64,000 nucleotides of DNA from DATFFO01 sp963744905. Lineage in GTDB: Bacteria > Actinomycetota > Acidimicrobiia > Spongiisociales > ZC4RG35. The stretch is taken from assembly GCA_963744905.1 (NCBI GenBank), contig CAVUUV010000005.1, positions 186,001 to 250,000 of the forward strand, read 5' to 3'. The notes under the pieces were generated by a model that had not been told where the DNA came from, searched no databases, and was given only the letters and a program-made list of their open reading frames with translations. A program made the position numbers and the translations under genes. Shown here one piece after another: positions 25,897 through 35,132 of the stretch (its first letter is position 1; the number at the start of each line of letters is the position of its first letter).

Positions 25897-27807
25897 CTGT
25901 TCCACGGTGGGTGGTCCGGCTGGCACAGCTACATGCGTTATGACGCCGATCAGGATCGGCCCTCCGTCGATCGCGCCCTCCTCAAGCGGGTCTGGGGTTA
26001 TGCCCGGCCCTATCGAGGGATGCTCATCGGGGTCCTGGCGACGGTCCTGATAGTCAGCGGACTGACCGTCGTGCCGCCGGTGCTGAGCCGCTACTTGATC
26101 GACGTTGCCATCAAGAAAAAGGACGTGGGCCTCCTAACGCTGCTGGGAGCGGGGATGGTCGTGGTACCGGTCGTGTCGGCCCTGGTGGGTGTACTGCAAC
26201 GGTGGTGGTCGTCAAAGGTGGGGGAGGGGATCATCTTCGATCTCCGCACTGCACTGTTTGCTCATCTCCAGCGAATGTCGCTTCGCTTCTTCACCGCAAC
26301 CAAGACCGGGGAGCTGATGAATCGGCTCAACAGCGACGTGGTGGGCGCGCAGCAGGCCATAACCGGGACCTTCGTGACCATCCTCTCAAATGTGGTGTCG
26401 GTCACCGTGACCCTGATGGTGATGTTGGGAGCGGACTGGCGTCTCACGCTGCTGGCCCTCGTCGCCCTGCCTCTGTTCGTGCTGCCGGCCCGTCGGGTAG
26501 CGCGCATCCTGAGACGGGTCACCGAGCAGCAGATGGAGCACCAGGCCACCATGTCGGGAATCCTCCAGGAGGCCTTCAACGTGAGCGGCGCGTTGCTCGT
26601 CAGGCTCTTCGGGCGAGGCAACACCGAGCTGGTCAAGTTCCAGGGTGAGGCCGGAGCCGTGAGGGATATCGGCGTCCGTCGTGCCATGGTGGGTCGGTGG
26701 TTCTTCGCCTCGCTGGGCCTGGTCAGTGCCATCGGTACGGCCGGGGTCTTCTGGCTGGGCGGATACCTGGTGATCAGGGGCGGACTCGAGCTGGGCGTGG
26801 TGGTCATGTTCTCGGGTCTCTTGGTCCAGCTCTATGGCCCACTCTCGTCGCTATCCAACAGCCGGGTCGAGTTCGCCACCTCCCTGGTCTCCTTCGAGCG
26901 GGTCTTCGAGGTGATGGATCTCGAGATCGACATCCCCGAGCCCATCGAGCCCGTCCGACTCCCGGAGGTGCGGGGGGAGGTCAGTCTGGACCGGGTCAGC
27001 TTCCGCTACGGATCCGACACTCCCGAGGGCCTCGCCGCCGTCAAGAGATGGCGCGACTTCGACCGCGAAATCGAACCGACGGTCCCGGTCGAGACCCGGC
27101 CCTGGGCGGTGGAAAATGTGTCCTTCACCGCCCCACCCGGGTCACTGACTGCCCTGGTGGGCCCTTCCGGGGCGGGGAAGACCACCATCTCTTATCTCAT
27201 CCCGCGGCTCTATGACGTCACCGAGGGCGCGGTCCGAATCGACGGCCACGATGTGCGCCGATTGTCGCTCGAGACGCTGGCAAGTGCCATCGGGGTGGTC
27301 ACGCAGGAGACATACCTGTTCCATGACACGATCGCAGCGAATCTGCGCTACGCCCGGCCGGAGGCCACCCCCGAGGAGCTGGAGGAAGCTTGCCGGGCGG
27401 CCAACATCGCCGAGATCATCGACGCCCTCCCCGCTCGCTATGAGACCGTGGTGGGCGAACGAGGCTACCGCCTCTCGGGTGGCGAGAAGCAGCGTCTGGC
27501 CATCGCCCGGGTGATTCTCAAGGATCCCGCCATCCTCATTCTCGACGAAGCCACCTCTCATCTCGATTCCCGGTCCGAGGCCCTGATCCAGGAGGCACTT
27601 GAGAGGCTGATGAGCGGGAGGACGTCGTTGGTGATAGCCCATCGTCTGTCGACGGTCCGATCGGCCGACCAGATCCTGGTCCTGGACAAGGGCCGCCTGG
27701 TCGAGTCCGGGACGCATGAGTCCCTGCTGGCTGGCGGGGGTCTGTACTCAAGCCTGTACGAGACCCAGTTCCGCACCCGGGTCACAGTGGAGGCCGTCGA
27801 GGGCTGA
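25897..27807 (+). CDS. ABC exporter half-transporter (membrane and ATPase domains)
   Basis: The protein has six membrane helices in the first 300 residues followed by an ATPase domain with GPSGAGKTT (Walker A), LSGGEKQR (signature), ILILDEATS (Walker B) and the H-loop in VIAHRLSTV, so it exports a drug, lipid or peptide as a dimer. About 30 extra residues (SDTPEGLAAVKRWRDFD and on) interrupt the strand before Walker A. The first ATG is at 25933 without a ribosome binding site. I start at CTG 25897, seven bases after AAGGAGG, because it adds LFHGGWSGWHSYMRYD, which resembles the MHGGGW-type N-termini of relatives. That start is the least certain part. Confidence 0.85.
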   Translation: MFHGGWSGWHSYMRYDADQDRPSVDRALLKRVWGYARPYRGMLIGVLATVLIVSGLTVVPPVLSRYLIDVAIKKKDVGLLTLLGAGMVVVPVVSALVGVLQRWWSSKVGEGIIFDLRTALFAHLQRMSLRFFTATKTGELMNRLNSDVVGAQQAITGTFVTILSNVVSVTVTLMVMLGADWRLTLLALVALPLFVLPARRVARILRRVTEQQMEHQATMSGILQEAFNVSGALLVRLFGRGNTELVKFQGEAGAVRDIGVRRAMVGRWFFASLGLVSAIGTAGVFWLGGYLVIRGGLELGVVVMFSGLLVQLYGPLSSLSNSRVEFATSLVSFERVFEVMDLEIDIPEPIEPVRLPEVRGEVSLDRVSFRYGSDTPEGLAAVKRWRDFDREIEPTVPVETRPWAVENVSFTAPPGSLTALVGPSGAGKTTISYLIPRLYDVTEGAVRIDGHDVRRLSLETLASAIGVVTQETYLFHDTIAANLRYARPEATPEELEEACRAANIAEIIDALPARYETVVGERGYRLSGGEKQRLAIARVILKDPAILILDEATSHLDSRSEALIQEALERLMSGRTSLVIAHRLSTVRSADQILVLDKGRLVESGTHESLLAGGGLYSSLYETQFRTRVTVEAVEG

Positions 27808-28188
27808 TCAAGCGCCCCGGGTGAGGTTGTGGACCATCAGCTCGTCGGGTGTAGCCAGGAGGAGGACCTCTCCATCGGTGGCCAGCCACAGCTGCGGCCC
27901 GGCCCCCAGCCAGCAATGACGGGGAAGGATGCCCAGCGCCCGGCGCCGGGCCGCCCCGGGCTTGTAAGCGAGGACCGAACGGGAAGGTGCTCCCACCGAA
28001 GGCACGGACCCGATCAGGTCGAAGGAGCCGAATAGTGCCGCCACGGCCTCAGCCGGATCCACCACCCCTTGGGGGCCAAACCACTCCACCAGGCCGCAGG
28101 CCGCACAGGCGATGACACCGTACCGACCGTGGGTAGCCAGTTCGTGGCTGCAGGTGTCCGAAGCGAGGAGGGGTATATCGCCATTCAT
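27808..28188 (-). CDS. small protein of unknown function with possible metal-binding cysteines
   Basis: The 126-residue protein has Cys/His residues spaced like a zinc site: SDTCSHELATHGRYG followed by IACAACGLVEW. The rest is mixed alpha/beta with no family I recognise. The ATG at 28188 is chosen because TAGGTT ends 7 nt before it; the frame continues ten codons upstream. Its stop codon abuts the ABC gene stop (TGATCA), so the two genes converge with no gap. Confidence 0.58.
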   Translation of the reverse strand: MNGDIPLLASDTCSHELATHGRYGVIACAACGLVEWFGPQGVVDPAEAVAALFGSFDLIGSVPSVGAPSRSVLAYKPGAARRRALGILPRHCWLGAGPQLWLATDGEVLLLATPDELMVHNLTRGA

Positions 28189-28195
28189 GATCCCC

Positions 28196-28201
28196 AACCT
28201 A
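28196..28201 (-). promoter_or_regulatory. -10 box, probable leaderless promoter
   Basis: TAGGTT on the minus strand ends 7 nt before the ATG at 28188; the spacer GGGGATC could double as a weak ribosome binding site. Confidence 0.35.
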
Positions 28202-28267
28202 CGAACAGGGTGTGACAAGAACCGGTACCCGGGCGGGCGGGGAGAGTGATTGGCGAGCAGGATCGGG

Positions 28268-28771
28268 TCAGATCTGGAGGCGCGGCATCTCGAAGGTGTC
28301 TTCGATGCGGGGACCCGGCACCAGCAGCATGGGCCGCAGTGACTTCTCCATCACCCGGGCCGAGACGCTCCGCCACGCTTCTTCGGTGAAGAGCCGGCGG
28401 GTGGCGCCCATCACCAGCATGTCGGCTTCGAAGTCGTCGGCGGTGCGGATGATCGCCTCGGCGGGATCATCGCCGTCGACGAATCGAACGCTGGCGCCGA
28501 GGCCCTCGGCAGTGAGAGCGGCCACGATCGGCTCCACCGCTCGCCGGCCTCGCTCTTCCAGATAGGCGGCCGCCTTCGCCTCCGGGTCTCCCTTGTCGTC
28601 ATCTGCCAGTAACGAGCGGCGGTCTTCGTCGTCGAGAGCATCGAGAAAGGTCCTGGGAACCTGGATCACGGTCATGACGGTGAGGACCCCGTCTTCACCT
28701 CCCAGCCGGGCGCACAGGTCGGCAACCGGCCCGGGTGGGAGCACGCCGGTGGTGGCGATGAGAATTCTCAC
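28268..28771 (-). CDS. UspA-like stress protein
   Basis: The 167-residue protein has the Usp fold: an initial strand VRILIATTGV, a long acidic helical insert (LDDEDRRSLLADDDKGDPE), and MLVMGATRRLF leading to LRPMLLVPGP. The usual glycine-rich ATP signature is reduced to GATRRLFTEEAWRSVSARV, so it may not bind ATP. The GTG at 28771 is preferred because it opens directly into the first strand and TAACCT lies 8 nt upstream. It diverges from a flavin-reductase gene. Confidence 0.72.
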   Translation of the reverse strand: MRILIATTGVLPPGPVADLCARLGGEDGVLTVMTVIQVPRTFLDALDDEDRRSLLADDDKGDPEAKAAAYLEERGRRAVEPIVAALTAEGLGASVRFVDGDDPAEAIIRTADDFEADMLVMGATRRLFTEEAWRSVSARVMEKSLRPMLLVPGPRIEDTFEMPRLQI

Positions 28772-28779
28772 GGCCTCAC

Positions 28780-28785
28780 AGGTTA
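28780..28785 (-). promoter_or_regulatory. -10 box, probable leaderless promoter of the Usp-like gene
   Basis: TAACCT on the minus strand ends 8 nt before the GTG at 28771. Confidence 0.4.
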
Positions 28786-28838
28786 GGGTGAAAAAAGAGC
28801 AAACAGCCTCTGAGACAGCGATTTCGAAGGCAGGTCCC

Positions 28839-29348
28839 GTGTCCCCTCCGAGCTCCGAAACCATCAATCAGGTTACCTGGATGATCCCCAACGCGCTGAC
28901 CCTGATCGGCTCCCGATCCGGCGACGAATGGAACGCCATGACGGCCTCCTGGGTCACACAGCTCTCGATGGAGCCGGTCCTGATCGGGGTGGCGGTCGAC
29001 AACAAGGCCGTGACCCATCGCTTGATCACGGCGTCGGGCGTGTTCACGGTGAACTTCTGGTCGCCCGACGACACCAGGGTCTTCGTCAAGTTCTCCAAGC
29101 CCGCCGCCAAGGAAGACATGACCCTCAACGACCGGCCGATTCGAGTCGACGTGACCGGTGCTCCCCTCTTCGAGGAGGCCATCGCATGGCTCGAGTGTGA
29201 GGTTCGTCACCACCTCGATCTGGGCACCCATACCCTGTTCGCGGGTGAGGTGGTCGGGGCGGGAGCCGCCTCCGATGACCCGGGGAGGGCGGCGGCCATC
29301 GGCGACACCCGCATGAAATACGGAGGCGTCAAGCGGGGCGGTCACTAG
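28839..29348 (+). CDS. flavin reductase-like domain protein
   Basis: The 169-residue protein matches the split-barrel flavin reductase family, which binds FMN and reduces flavins or acts as the small partner of monooxygenases: PNALTLIGSRSGDEWNAMTASWVTQLSMEP, SGVFTVNFWS, and HTLFAGEVVGAG in the usual order. The GTG at 28839 is chosen because AAGGCAGG lies just upstream and the family starts here. No monooxygenase partner is adjacent. Confidence 0.83.
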   Translation: MSPPSSETINQVTWMIPNALTLIGSRSGDEWNAMTASWVTQLSMEPVLIGVAVDNKAVTHRLITASGVFTVNFWSPDDTRVFVKFSKPAAKEDMTLNDRPIRVDVTGAPLFEEAIAWLECEVRHHLDLGTHTLFAGEVVGAGAASDDPGRAAAIGDTRMKYGGVKRGGH

Positions 29349-29377
29349 TCGGGGGCCATTGCCAACCCAGGGTTCAC

Positions 29378-29396
29378 AGCGTCGCTGAGCGACGCT
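29378..29396. terminator. bidirectional hairpin between convergent genes
   Basis: AGCGTCGCT and AGCGACGCT form a perfect inverted repeat with one central base, giving an 8-bp stem and a 3-nt loop. It lies between the convergent flavin-reductase and DUF4032 genes and could stop both. Confidence 0.5.
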
Positions 29397-29435
29397 CACG
29401 GCCCACAGTTCGTAAGCGGCGCCCGAGAGAACCGG

Positions 29436-30629
29436 TCAGACGGGAGGGGGATAACCGGGCCGGCCCACCTCGAGCCAGTGGGCCAGCGCCTCGTCGGTCT
29501 CCACGTCTTCTCCCCGCTCGGTAGCCATCATGTAGCGGTGGTGGAGGACATCGCAATAGGCCTGGATGGGATCCTGCACCTCCTCATCGGCGGTCAGTCG
29601 GGCCACTGCCGGCTCGAACTGGCCCACCCGCCACCTCACCGCGGCTACATTCTTCATCAACTGCGTATGGATCCCCTCCCGGGCCTGGAAGTAGTAGAGA
29701 TCCGAGAGGATCTGGCGAGCCTGATTCTCGAGAGCGTCGATCCCGGTCAGCTCGTGCAGGCGCCTCGAGTAATAGGTCCGCGCACCCACCCTGAGTTTGA
29801 ATCGGAGCTTGTCGCCCAGCCCGTCGGAGACAACGTCGACTTCCTGGACGTCGAAACCGAGGTCGTTGATTCGCTCGATCCTCTCGGAGATCAGGAAACG
29901 CTCGTCGACACCTATGACCTGTTCGCTCTTGAGCTCGCGCCACAGGTCCTCGTAACCGGCGGCGATCTCCTGGCCCAGTTCCAGATCGGCCTGTTCGAGA
30001 TCGGTGCCCGCCTGGGCGGCGATGTCGGCCATCCCCCCGGCCACGTTCTCGATCATGATCTCGACGTCCTCCCGGCGCTGGCCGTCGGAGAGCCCTTCCG
30101 GGTGAAGTGATGCGGTCTCGGCATCGACCATGAGCGTCTCGATGGCATCGGCATCCCACCGATAGAGGACGTTGGAGAGAGAGCAGTCGCCCCAAAAGCA
30201 ACCTGCCAGATGCAACTCCACCAGCAGGTAGGCGAAGGCGTCGAGCATCCGTTTCCGGTTGGGACCGAATCCTGCTCCGGCCAGGAGCTCGCGGTAGGAG
30301 AAGGAGAACGACTCGTAGACGGTCACGAGGGCGGCCGACGACTCATCGTGGGCGTCATCGGTGCGATGGGTGATCAACCCCACCGGCACCACGGCCAGGG
30401 TCGACATCTCCTCGAGACGACGAAGGACGTCGTAGTCGTTTCGGGCTGCCCTCTCGGGCAACTCCTTGATGGCGTAGATCCCCTGGGTGGTCTCGATGAA
30501 TCGGACCGTATGGCGCGAGATCCCCTTGGGCAGCTCCACCAGGCCGGGCATTTCCCAATCAGGGAGAGGGGTTGCCCAGGGGAGATCGAGAAAGTCGGGA
30601 TGACCGGGTCGCACGGTGACCGTCGCCAT
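29436..30629 (-). CDS. DUF4032 protein with kinase-like fold
   Basis: The 397-residue protein has a lipopolysaccharide-kinase/RIO-like N-terminal half: IYAIKELPERAARNDYDVL with the candidate ATP-binding Lys, LHLAGCFWGDCSLSNVLY as catalytic loop (Asp and Asn), and LMVDAETASLH as the metal-binding motif. The C-terminal half matches what I know of DUF4032 (LTGIDALENQARQILSDLYY). Substrate is unknown. It follows lhr after 12 bp and is probably cotranscribed. Confidence 0.78.
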   Translation of the reverse strand: MATVTVRPGHPDFLDLPWATPLPDWEMPGLVELPKGISRHTVRFIETTQGIYAIKELPERAARNDYDVLRRLEEMSTLAVVPVGLITHRTDDAHDESSAALVTVYESFSFSYRELLAGAGFGPNRKRMLDAFAYLLVELHLAGCFWGDCSLSNVLYRWDADAIETLMVDAETASLHPEGLSDGQRREDVEIMIENVAGGMADIAAQAGTDLEQADLELGQEIAAGYEDLWRELKSEQVIGVDERFLISERIERINDLGFDVQEVDVVSDGLGDKLRFKLRVGARTYYSRRLHELTGIDALENQARQILSDLYYFQAREGIHTQLMKNVAAVRWRVGQFEPAVARLTADEEVQDPIQAYCDVLHHRYMMATERGEDVETDEALAHWLEVGRPGYPPPV

Positions 30630-30641
30630 GGCTGGGCCGCC

Positions 30642-33600
30642 CTATCTCCCCGGCGGCCAGGTGAGGCCGCGATGAGTGCGGACGAAACCTTGCCGGATCA
30701 GAGCATCGGTGATGGGGTGGTTCGTGGCAGAGGCACCATCGATTTGATCGATGCTGAACCGGTCGATTCGAGTAGCCAGTCCGGCCAGGGAGCCCGCCAG
30801 CGCTTCCTCTGCCCCTTCCCACGGCGGGAACAGGACGATCCGGCGCCCCCTCCGCTCCACGAATGCGACCAGCTCACCCCCGGTGAGGACGACATGGGTG
30901 CCGGCATGCCGTCCGATGCGTCCCTCCGTCTCCGGCCACGACAGACAGGCACCGTAGGGATTGGCGGGGTCGGTCGAGGCCATGGCGATCCAGGTCTCGC
31001 CGTCGCCCGCCCGCAGCCGGTCGATGGCGCCGGGAAGGGCGAACTGGGCCCCTCCCAGACCCTCCACGAAGTACCCACGCCTGGCCGAACCCGTCTCCTC
31101 CATGCGCCCGAATACGGGATAGAGGGCGCTGAAACCCCCCGGCAGCCCTTCGTAGGCGACGCTGCCGGGGGTTACCAGTCCATAACGGTCGAGGAGCTGA
31201 GTTGCCCAGGCCGCCGCCCGGGCAGTGTCGTACGGGCCGGATTCGCCCAGTCGCGACCAGCGACCCGAGGTATGGGGTGGGAACGAGAGTCGGTCCCGGC
31301 CGGATCGCCGCCTCCGCCTCCTCAGATACGCACGCAGCGGGGCGAGGGTGTCATTGGTGATCTTGCCCGCCCAAACCAGGTCCCATAGCGCCTGAGACAC
31401 CTCATCGAGATCGCCGCCTCCGGCGCCGGTGTAGATGTCGGCGAAGAAACTGGCCCCCTTCTCCTCCAGGTGATGGAGTATGCGTTCGTGAATCGGCGAG
31501 GTGGGGCGGGTCACTTCAACCGGGCGGTGGAGCAGATCGAAGTCGGAGCGGAGAAAGAGCGCCACCTTCCCATCACGGGGACCGAGAGGCTGGCGACCTA
31601 CCCACATGACTTCCCCCTCGGTCAGCAATCGATCGAGTACGGGGTCGGGGTCTTCTATCCGGGCTCCCATGACTGAGGCCAGATCGGAGGCCGGGATCTC
31701 GGCGCCCTGGAGCTGGCGAACCACCTCCAACATCGAAGACCGTCCTTTGCGAGGGCCGACCACACCCTGCCAGGCGGGCAAGAACCTGCCCAGGCTGGAA
31801 GGCGGTTCGGGCTCTATCTCTCCCCTGAGCGCCGCCAGCGATCCTCTCTTCACCCGTCGCAGAACGTCCGAGTCCACCCACTCGAACCCTCCCTGGCCGG
31901 TGCGGAAACGTCCTTTGCTGACACGCCCCGCCTGCAGCAGCCGCTCCAGCGTCCGCGACACCGAATCCACCCCGATGTTCAACTCCCGGGCAACCGCCTC
32001 GGCGGAGAACGGGCCGTTGGTGCGGGCATAGCGACCCACGACGTCACCCAGGGGGTCTTCCACCGGCTCGAGGAAGGTGTGGGGAATCCCGGGCGGTGGC
32101 GGGATTCCAAGTGCGTCCCTGAGTCGGGACGCATCCTCGATGGCGGCCAGCCGTGTCCCGGACCCAAACTGAATCTCGATCACCCTCCGGTTGGCCTTGA
32201 GCTCATCCGTCACCCGACCGACGTCGACCCCCTCGCTGCGCGCCTGGATCTGATCGAGTGTCAGGGGCCCGAGGTCACGCAGTAGGTCGGCGACGGCGTC
32301 GGGGGTTCGTGCCTTGCGGCGATCGGTCAGATGCTGCAGATCCGCCTCCACCTGGGCCATGACGGCGGGGGAGAGGAGCTCGGATAGCTCTCCGTCGCCG
32401 AGAAGTTGACGGAGCAGGTCTCGATCCAGGGTCAAGGCAGCCGCCCGCCGCTCAGCGAGGGGAGCGTCACCTTCGTACAGGTAGGCAGCCACGAAGGCGA
32501 AGAGGAGGGAGGAGGCAAACGGGGAGGGTGAGACCAGCTCCACCGCGTCTACATGGATGCGCCGGCTGGCGATGTCCCCCAGAACCACCTGCAGGCCGGG
32601 CAGGTCGAAGTCGTCCTGGAGGATCTCACGATAGGTTTCGAGGACGATGGGAAACGACCCGAACTGCCGTGCCACTTCCAGCAGGCCGGCCGCCCTCCGC
32701 CGCTGCAGCCAAAGCGGTGTCCTCGAACCGGGCCGGCGTCGCGGGAGGAGCAGGGAACGCCCGGCCGCCTGGCGAAATCGGGCCGCGAACAGGGCCGTCT
32801 CGGCAAGCCTGTCGACTATCAGCGTCTCAACCTCGTCGGGGTCGAGCATCAGGTCTTCCAGCCCGGGAATCTCGTCTGTGTCCACGAAGCGCAAGATGAT
32901 GCCGTCGTCCGACCAGACCAGGTCCGGCTCGATGCCTGATTGTCGCTGAAGCTTCTGTGTCAGCGCCATCGCCCAGGGGGCATGCACCCGGGCTCCGAAG
33001 GGCGACATCAGCACCAGACGCCAATCACCGATCTCGTCCCGAAACCGCTCCAGGACCACGGTGCGATCGCTGGGTACTGTTCCCGTGGCCTCCAGCTCCT
33101 CGCCCACGTACGCCACCAGGTTGTCGGCCGCCAGCTCGTCGAGCCGATACTCCTCCATCAGCCACGAGCGCGCCGCTTTCGGATTCAGGTCCGCCAGCTG
33201 ACGGGTGAAACTCCCGACCATCTTCCCGGTCTCGAGAGAACGCCCCAGGACGTCGCCGTGCCAGAACGGCAACTTGGCCCCGGTCTCCCCGGGAGCCGGC
33301 ACCACCTCGACCCGATCTATGCCGATCTCGGCTATACGCCAGGTCGAGGCACCGAGGAGGAAGACATCGCCCTGGCGCGACTCGTAGACCATCTCCTCGT
33401 CGAGTTCACCCACTCGTGAGCCGTCGGGCAATGTGACCCGGTACAAGCCCCGATCGGGGATGGTGCCCGGGTTGGTGACCGCCAGCTGACGGGCCCCTGG
33501 CCGGGGCGTCACCGACCCGCTGACGCGATCCCAGTTCAGCCGGGGCCGGAGCTCGGCGAAGAGGTCCGAGGGATATCGCCCCGCCAGCATGTCGAGAGTG

Positions 33601-34964
33601 GCATCGAAGAGTGGACGGGGCAGGTCCGAGAAGGGCGCCGCCCGCACCACCATGGCGTAGAGGTCCTCGGCGGTCCGGTCTTCGGCCACTACCGCCGCTA
33701 CCAGCTGTTGGGCCAGTACGTCCAGCGGATTGCGGGGCGGGCGGATGGCCTCGACCATTCCTGCCACCATCATCGACGAAACCACCGTCGAGACGAGCAG
33801 ATCGCCGCGATGCTTCGGAAACAGGCGGGCCAGGCTGGTCTCGCCCACCTGGTGGCCGGCCCGTCCCACCCGCTGCAGCCCCGAGGTGACCGAGGTGGGC
33901 GCCTCGACCTGGATCACGAGATCCACCGCCCCCATGTCGATACCCAGCTCCAGGGACGATGTGGCAACCACCGCCTTGAGCTCGCCCCGCTTGAGGGCCT
34001 CTTCGATGGCACTGCGCTGGGCGTGGCTCACCGAGCCGTGATGCGATCTGGCTATCTCCTTGCCCGCCAGTTGATTCAGCTCGCCACAGATCTTCTCGGC
34101 CAGGCGTCGGGAGTTGGCGAAGACGATGGTGGAAGAGTGGCTGTTGATCAGTTCGAGGATGCGCGGATAGACGGCGGGCCAGATGGACCGGGTCGCCACC
34201 TGGCCCGGCTCCAGCGGATCGACGTCCGTGGGCTGGGTCATGTCCGCCACCGGCACGATCAGCGATATGTCGAGGTCACGTTCGGACTCGACGTCGACGA
34301 CGGCCACGGGCCGATCACCTCCCAGGAATCGGGCCGTGACGTCGAGCGGGCGCTGTGTGGCGGAGAGCCCGATGCGTTGGGGAGCGTCGGTGATCTCCTC
34401 GAGTCGCTCCAGGCTCAGGGCGAGATGGGCCCCCCGCTTTCCGTCGGCCACCGCATGGACTTCGTCGACGATCACCCAGCGGACGGTGCCGAGAAGCTCT
34501 CTCGCCCGGGAGGTGAGGAGCAGATAGAGGGACTCGGGTGTGGTGATGAGCAGATCGGGAGGATTGCGCAGCATCTTCTCTCGCTCGCCCGAAGGCGTGT
34601 CCCCGGTGCGGAGGAAAGTCGACAGTGCCGGCAGGGGGCCCGTACCGAGGCGCTGTGCGGCGTGGCGGATACCGGTCAGCGGAGCCCGCAGGTTGCGCTC
34701 GATGTCGTAGGCCAGGGCTTTGAGCGGGGACACGTAGAGCACCCGACAGCGTTCTGGCTTGTCGGGGAGGGGCTCGCTCAGGAGTCGGTCGAGTGTCCAC
34801 AGGAACGCGGCCAGGGTCTTACCCGAGCCGGTGGGTGCATGTATGAGCGTGTGACGTCCCTCGGCGATGGTCTCCCAGCCTTGCTCCTGGGCCGGTGTGG
34901 GGGCCGGGAAAGAGCTCTCGAACCATGCCCGGGTGGCGGGAGAGAACAGGTCGAGGGAACTCAT
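30642..34964 (-). CDS. lhr: Lhr-type ATP-dependent superfamily 2 helicase
   Basis: Lhr is a large 3'-5' DNA/RNA-DNA helicase linked to DNA repair. The 1440-residue protein has APTGSGKT (43-50), DEVH (167-170), GLSATQRP, a second RecA domain with GRAGHQ, and winged-helix domains, then the long C-terminal region (HTFLEPVEDPLGDVVGRYAR) of full-length actinobacterial Lhr. The ATG at 34964 gives the standard N-terminus; TAGTCT ends 7 nt upstream. The frame stays open 237 codons further but that stretch overlaps the divergent HD-GYP gene and is spurious. Confidence 0.93.
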   Translation of the reverse strand: MSSLDLFSPATRAWFESSFPAPTPAQEQGWETIAEGRHTLIHAPTGSGKTLAAFLWTLDRLLSEPLPDKPERCRVLYVSPLKALAYDIERNLRAPLTGIRHAAQRLGTGPLPALSTFLRTGDTPSGEREKMLRNPPDLLITTPESLYLLLTSRARELLGTVRWVIVDEVHAVADGKRGAHLALSLERLEEITDAPQRIGLSATQRPLDVTARFLGGDRPVAVVDVESERDLDISLIVPVADMTQPTDVDPLEPGQVATRSIWPAVYPRILELINSHSSTIVFANSRRLAEKICGELNQLAGKEIARSHHGSVSHAQRSAIEEALKRGELKAVVATSSLELGIDMGAVDLVIQVEAPTSVTSGLQRVGRAGHQVGETSLARLFPKHRGDLLVSTVVSSMMVAGMVEAIRPPRNPLDVLAQQLVAAVVAEDRTAEDLYAMVVRAAPFSDLPRPLFDATLDMLAGRYPSDLFAELRPRLNWDRVSGSVTPRPGARQLAVTNPGTIPDRGLYRVTLPDGSRVGELDEEMVYESRQGDVFLLGASTWRIAEIGIDRVEVVPAPGETGAKLPFWHGDVLGRSLETGKMVGSFTRQLADLNPKAARSWLMEEYRLDELAADNLVAYVGEELEATGTVPSDRTVVLERFRDEIGDWRLVLMSPFGARVHAPWAMALTQKLQRQSGIEPDLVWSDDGIILRFVDTDEIPGLEDLMLDPDEVETLIVDRLAETALFAARFRQAAGRSLLLPRRRPGSRTPLWLQRRRAAGLLEVARQFGSFPIVLETYREILQDDFDLPGLQVVLGDIASRRIHVDAVELVSPSPFASSLLFAFVAAYLYEGDAPLAERRAAALTLDRDLLRQLLGDGELSELLSPAVMAQVEADLQHLTDRRKARTPDAVADLLRDLGPLTLDQIQARSEGVDVGRVTDELKANRRVIEIQFGSGTRLAAIEDASRLRDALGIPPPPGIPHTFLEPVEDPLGDVVGRYARTNGPFSAEAVARELNIGVDSVSRTLERLLQAGRVSKGRFRTGQGGFEWVDSDVLRRVKRGSLAALRGEIEPEPPSSLGRFLPAWQGVVGPRKGRSSMLEVVRQLQGAEIPASDLASVMGARIEDPDPVLDRLLTEGEVMWVGRQPLGPRDGKVALFLRSDFDLLHRPVEVTRPTSPIHERILHHLEEKGASFFADIYTGAGGGDLDEVSQALWDLVWAGKITNDTLAPLRAYLRRRRRRSGRDRLSFPPHTSGRWSRLGESGPYDTARAAAWATQLLDRYGLVTPGSVAYEGLPGGFSALYPVFGRMEETGSARRGYFVEGLGGAQFALPGAIDRLRAGDGETWIAMASTDPANPYGACLSWPETEGRIGRHAGTHVVLTGGELVAFVERRGRRIVLFPPWEGAEEALAGSLAGLATRIDRFSIDQIDGASATNHPITDALIRQGFVRTHRGLTWPPGR

Positions 34965-34971
34965 TGCAGCG

Positions 34972-34977
34972 AGACTA
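34972..34977 (-). promoter_or_regulatory. -10 box, probable leaderless promoter of lhr
   Basis: TAGTCT on the minus strand ends 7 nt before the ATG, and no ribosome binding site is present. Confidence 0.45.
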
Positions 34978-35132
34978 TCTGGTCGCTCCGACAAGCGAAG
35001 CGGGCCCAATGCCGTAGGATTCGGCTTCGAAACCGCTTGAATCGTGGTTCGTTCGGCCCATTGGCCACAATTGGGGTGTAACCAATCATGATCCCTGGCT
35101 ACTGAACCTACGCACATGTACCAGCGAGCCCT

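Noticed and set aside
33708..35081. 457-codon plus-strand frame opposite lhr
   Set aside because: Antisense shadow with no domains; lhr motifs on the other strand are clear.
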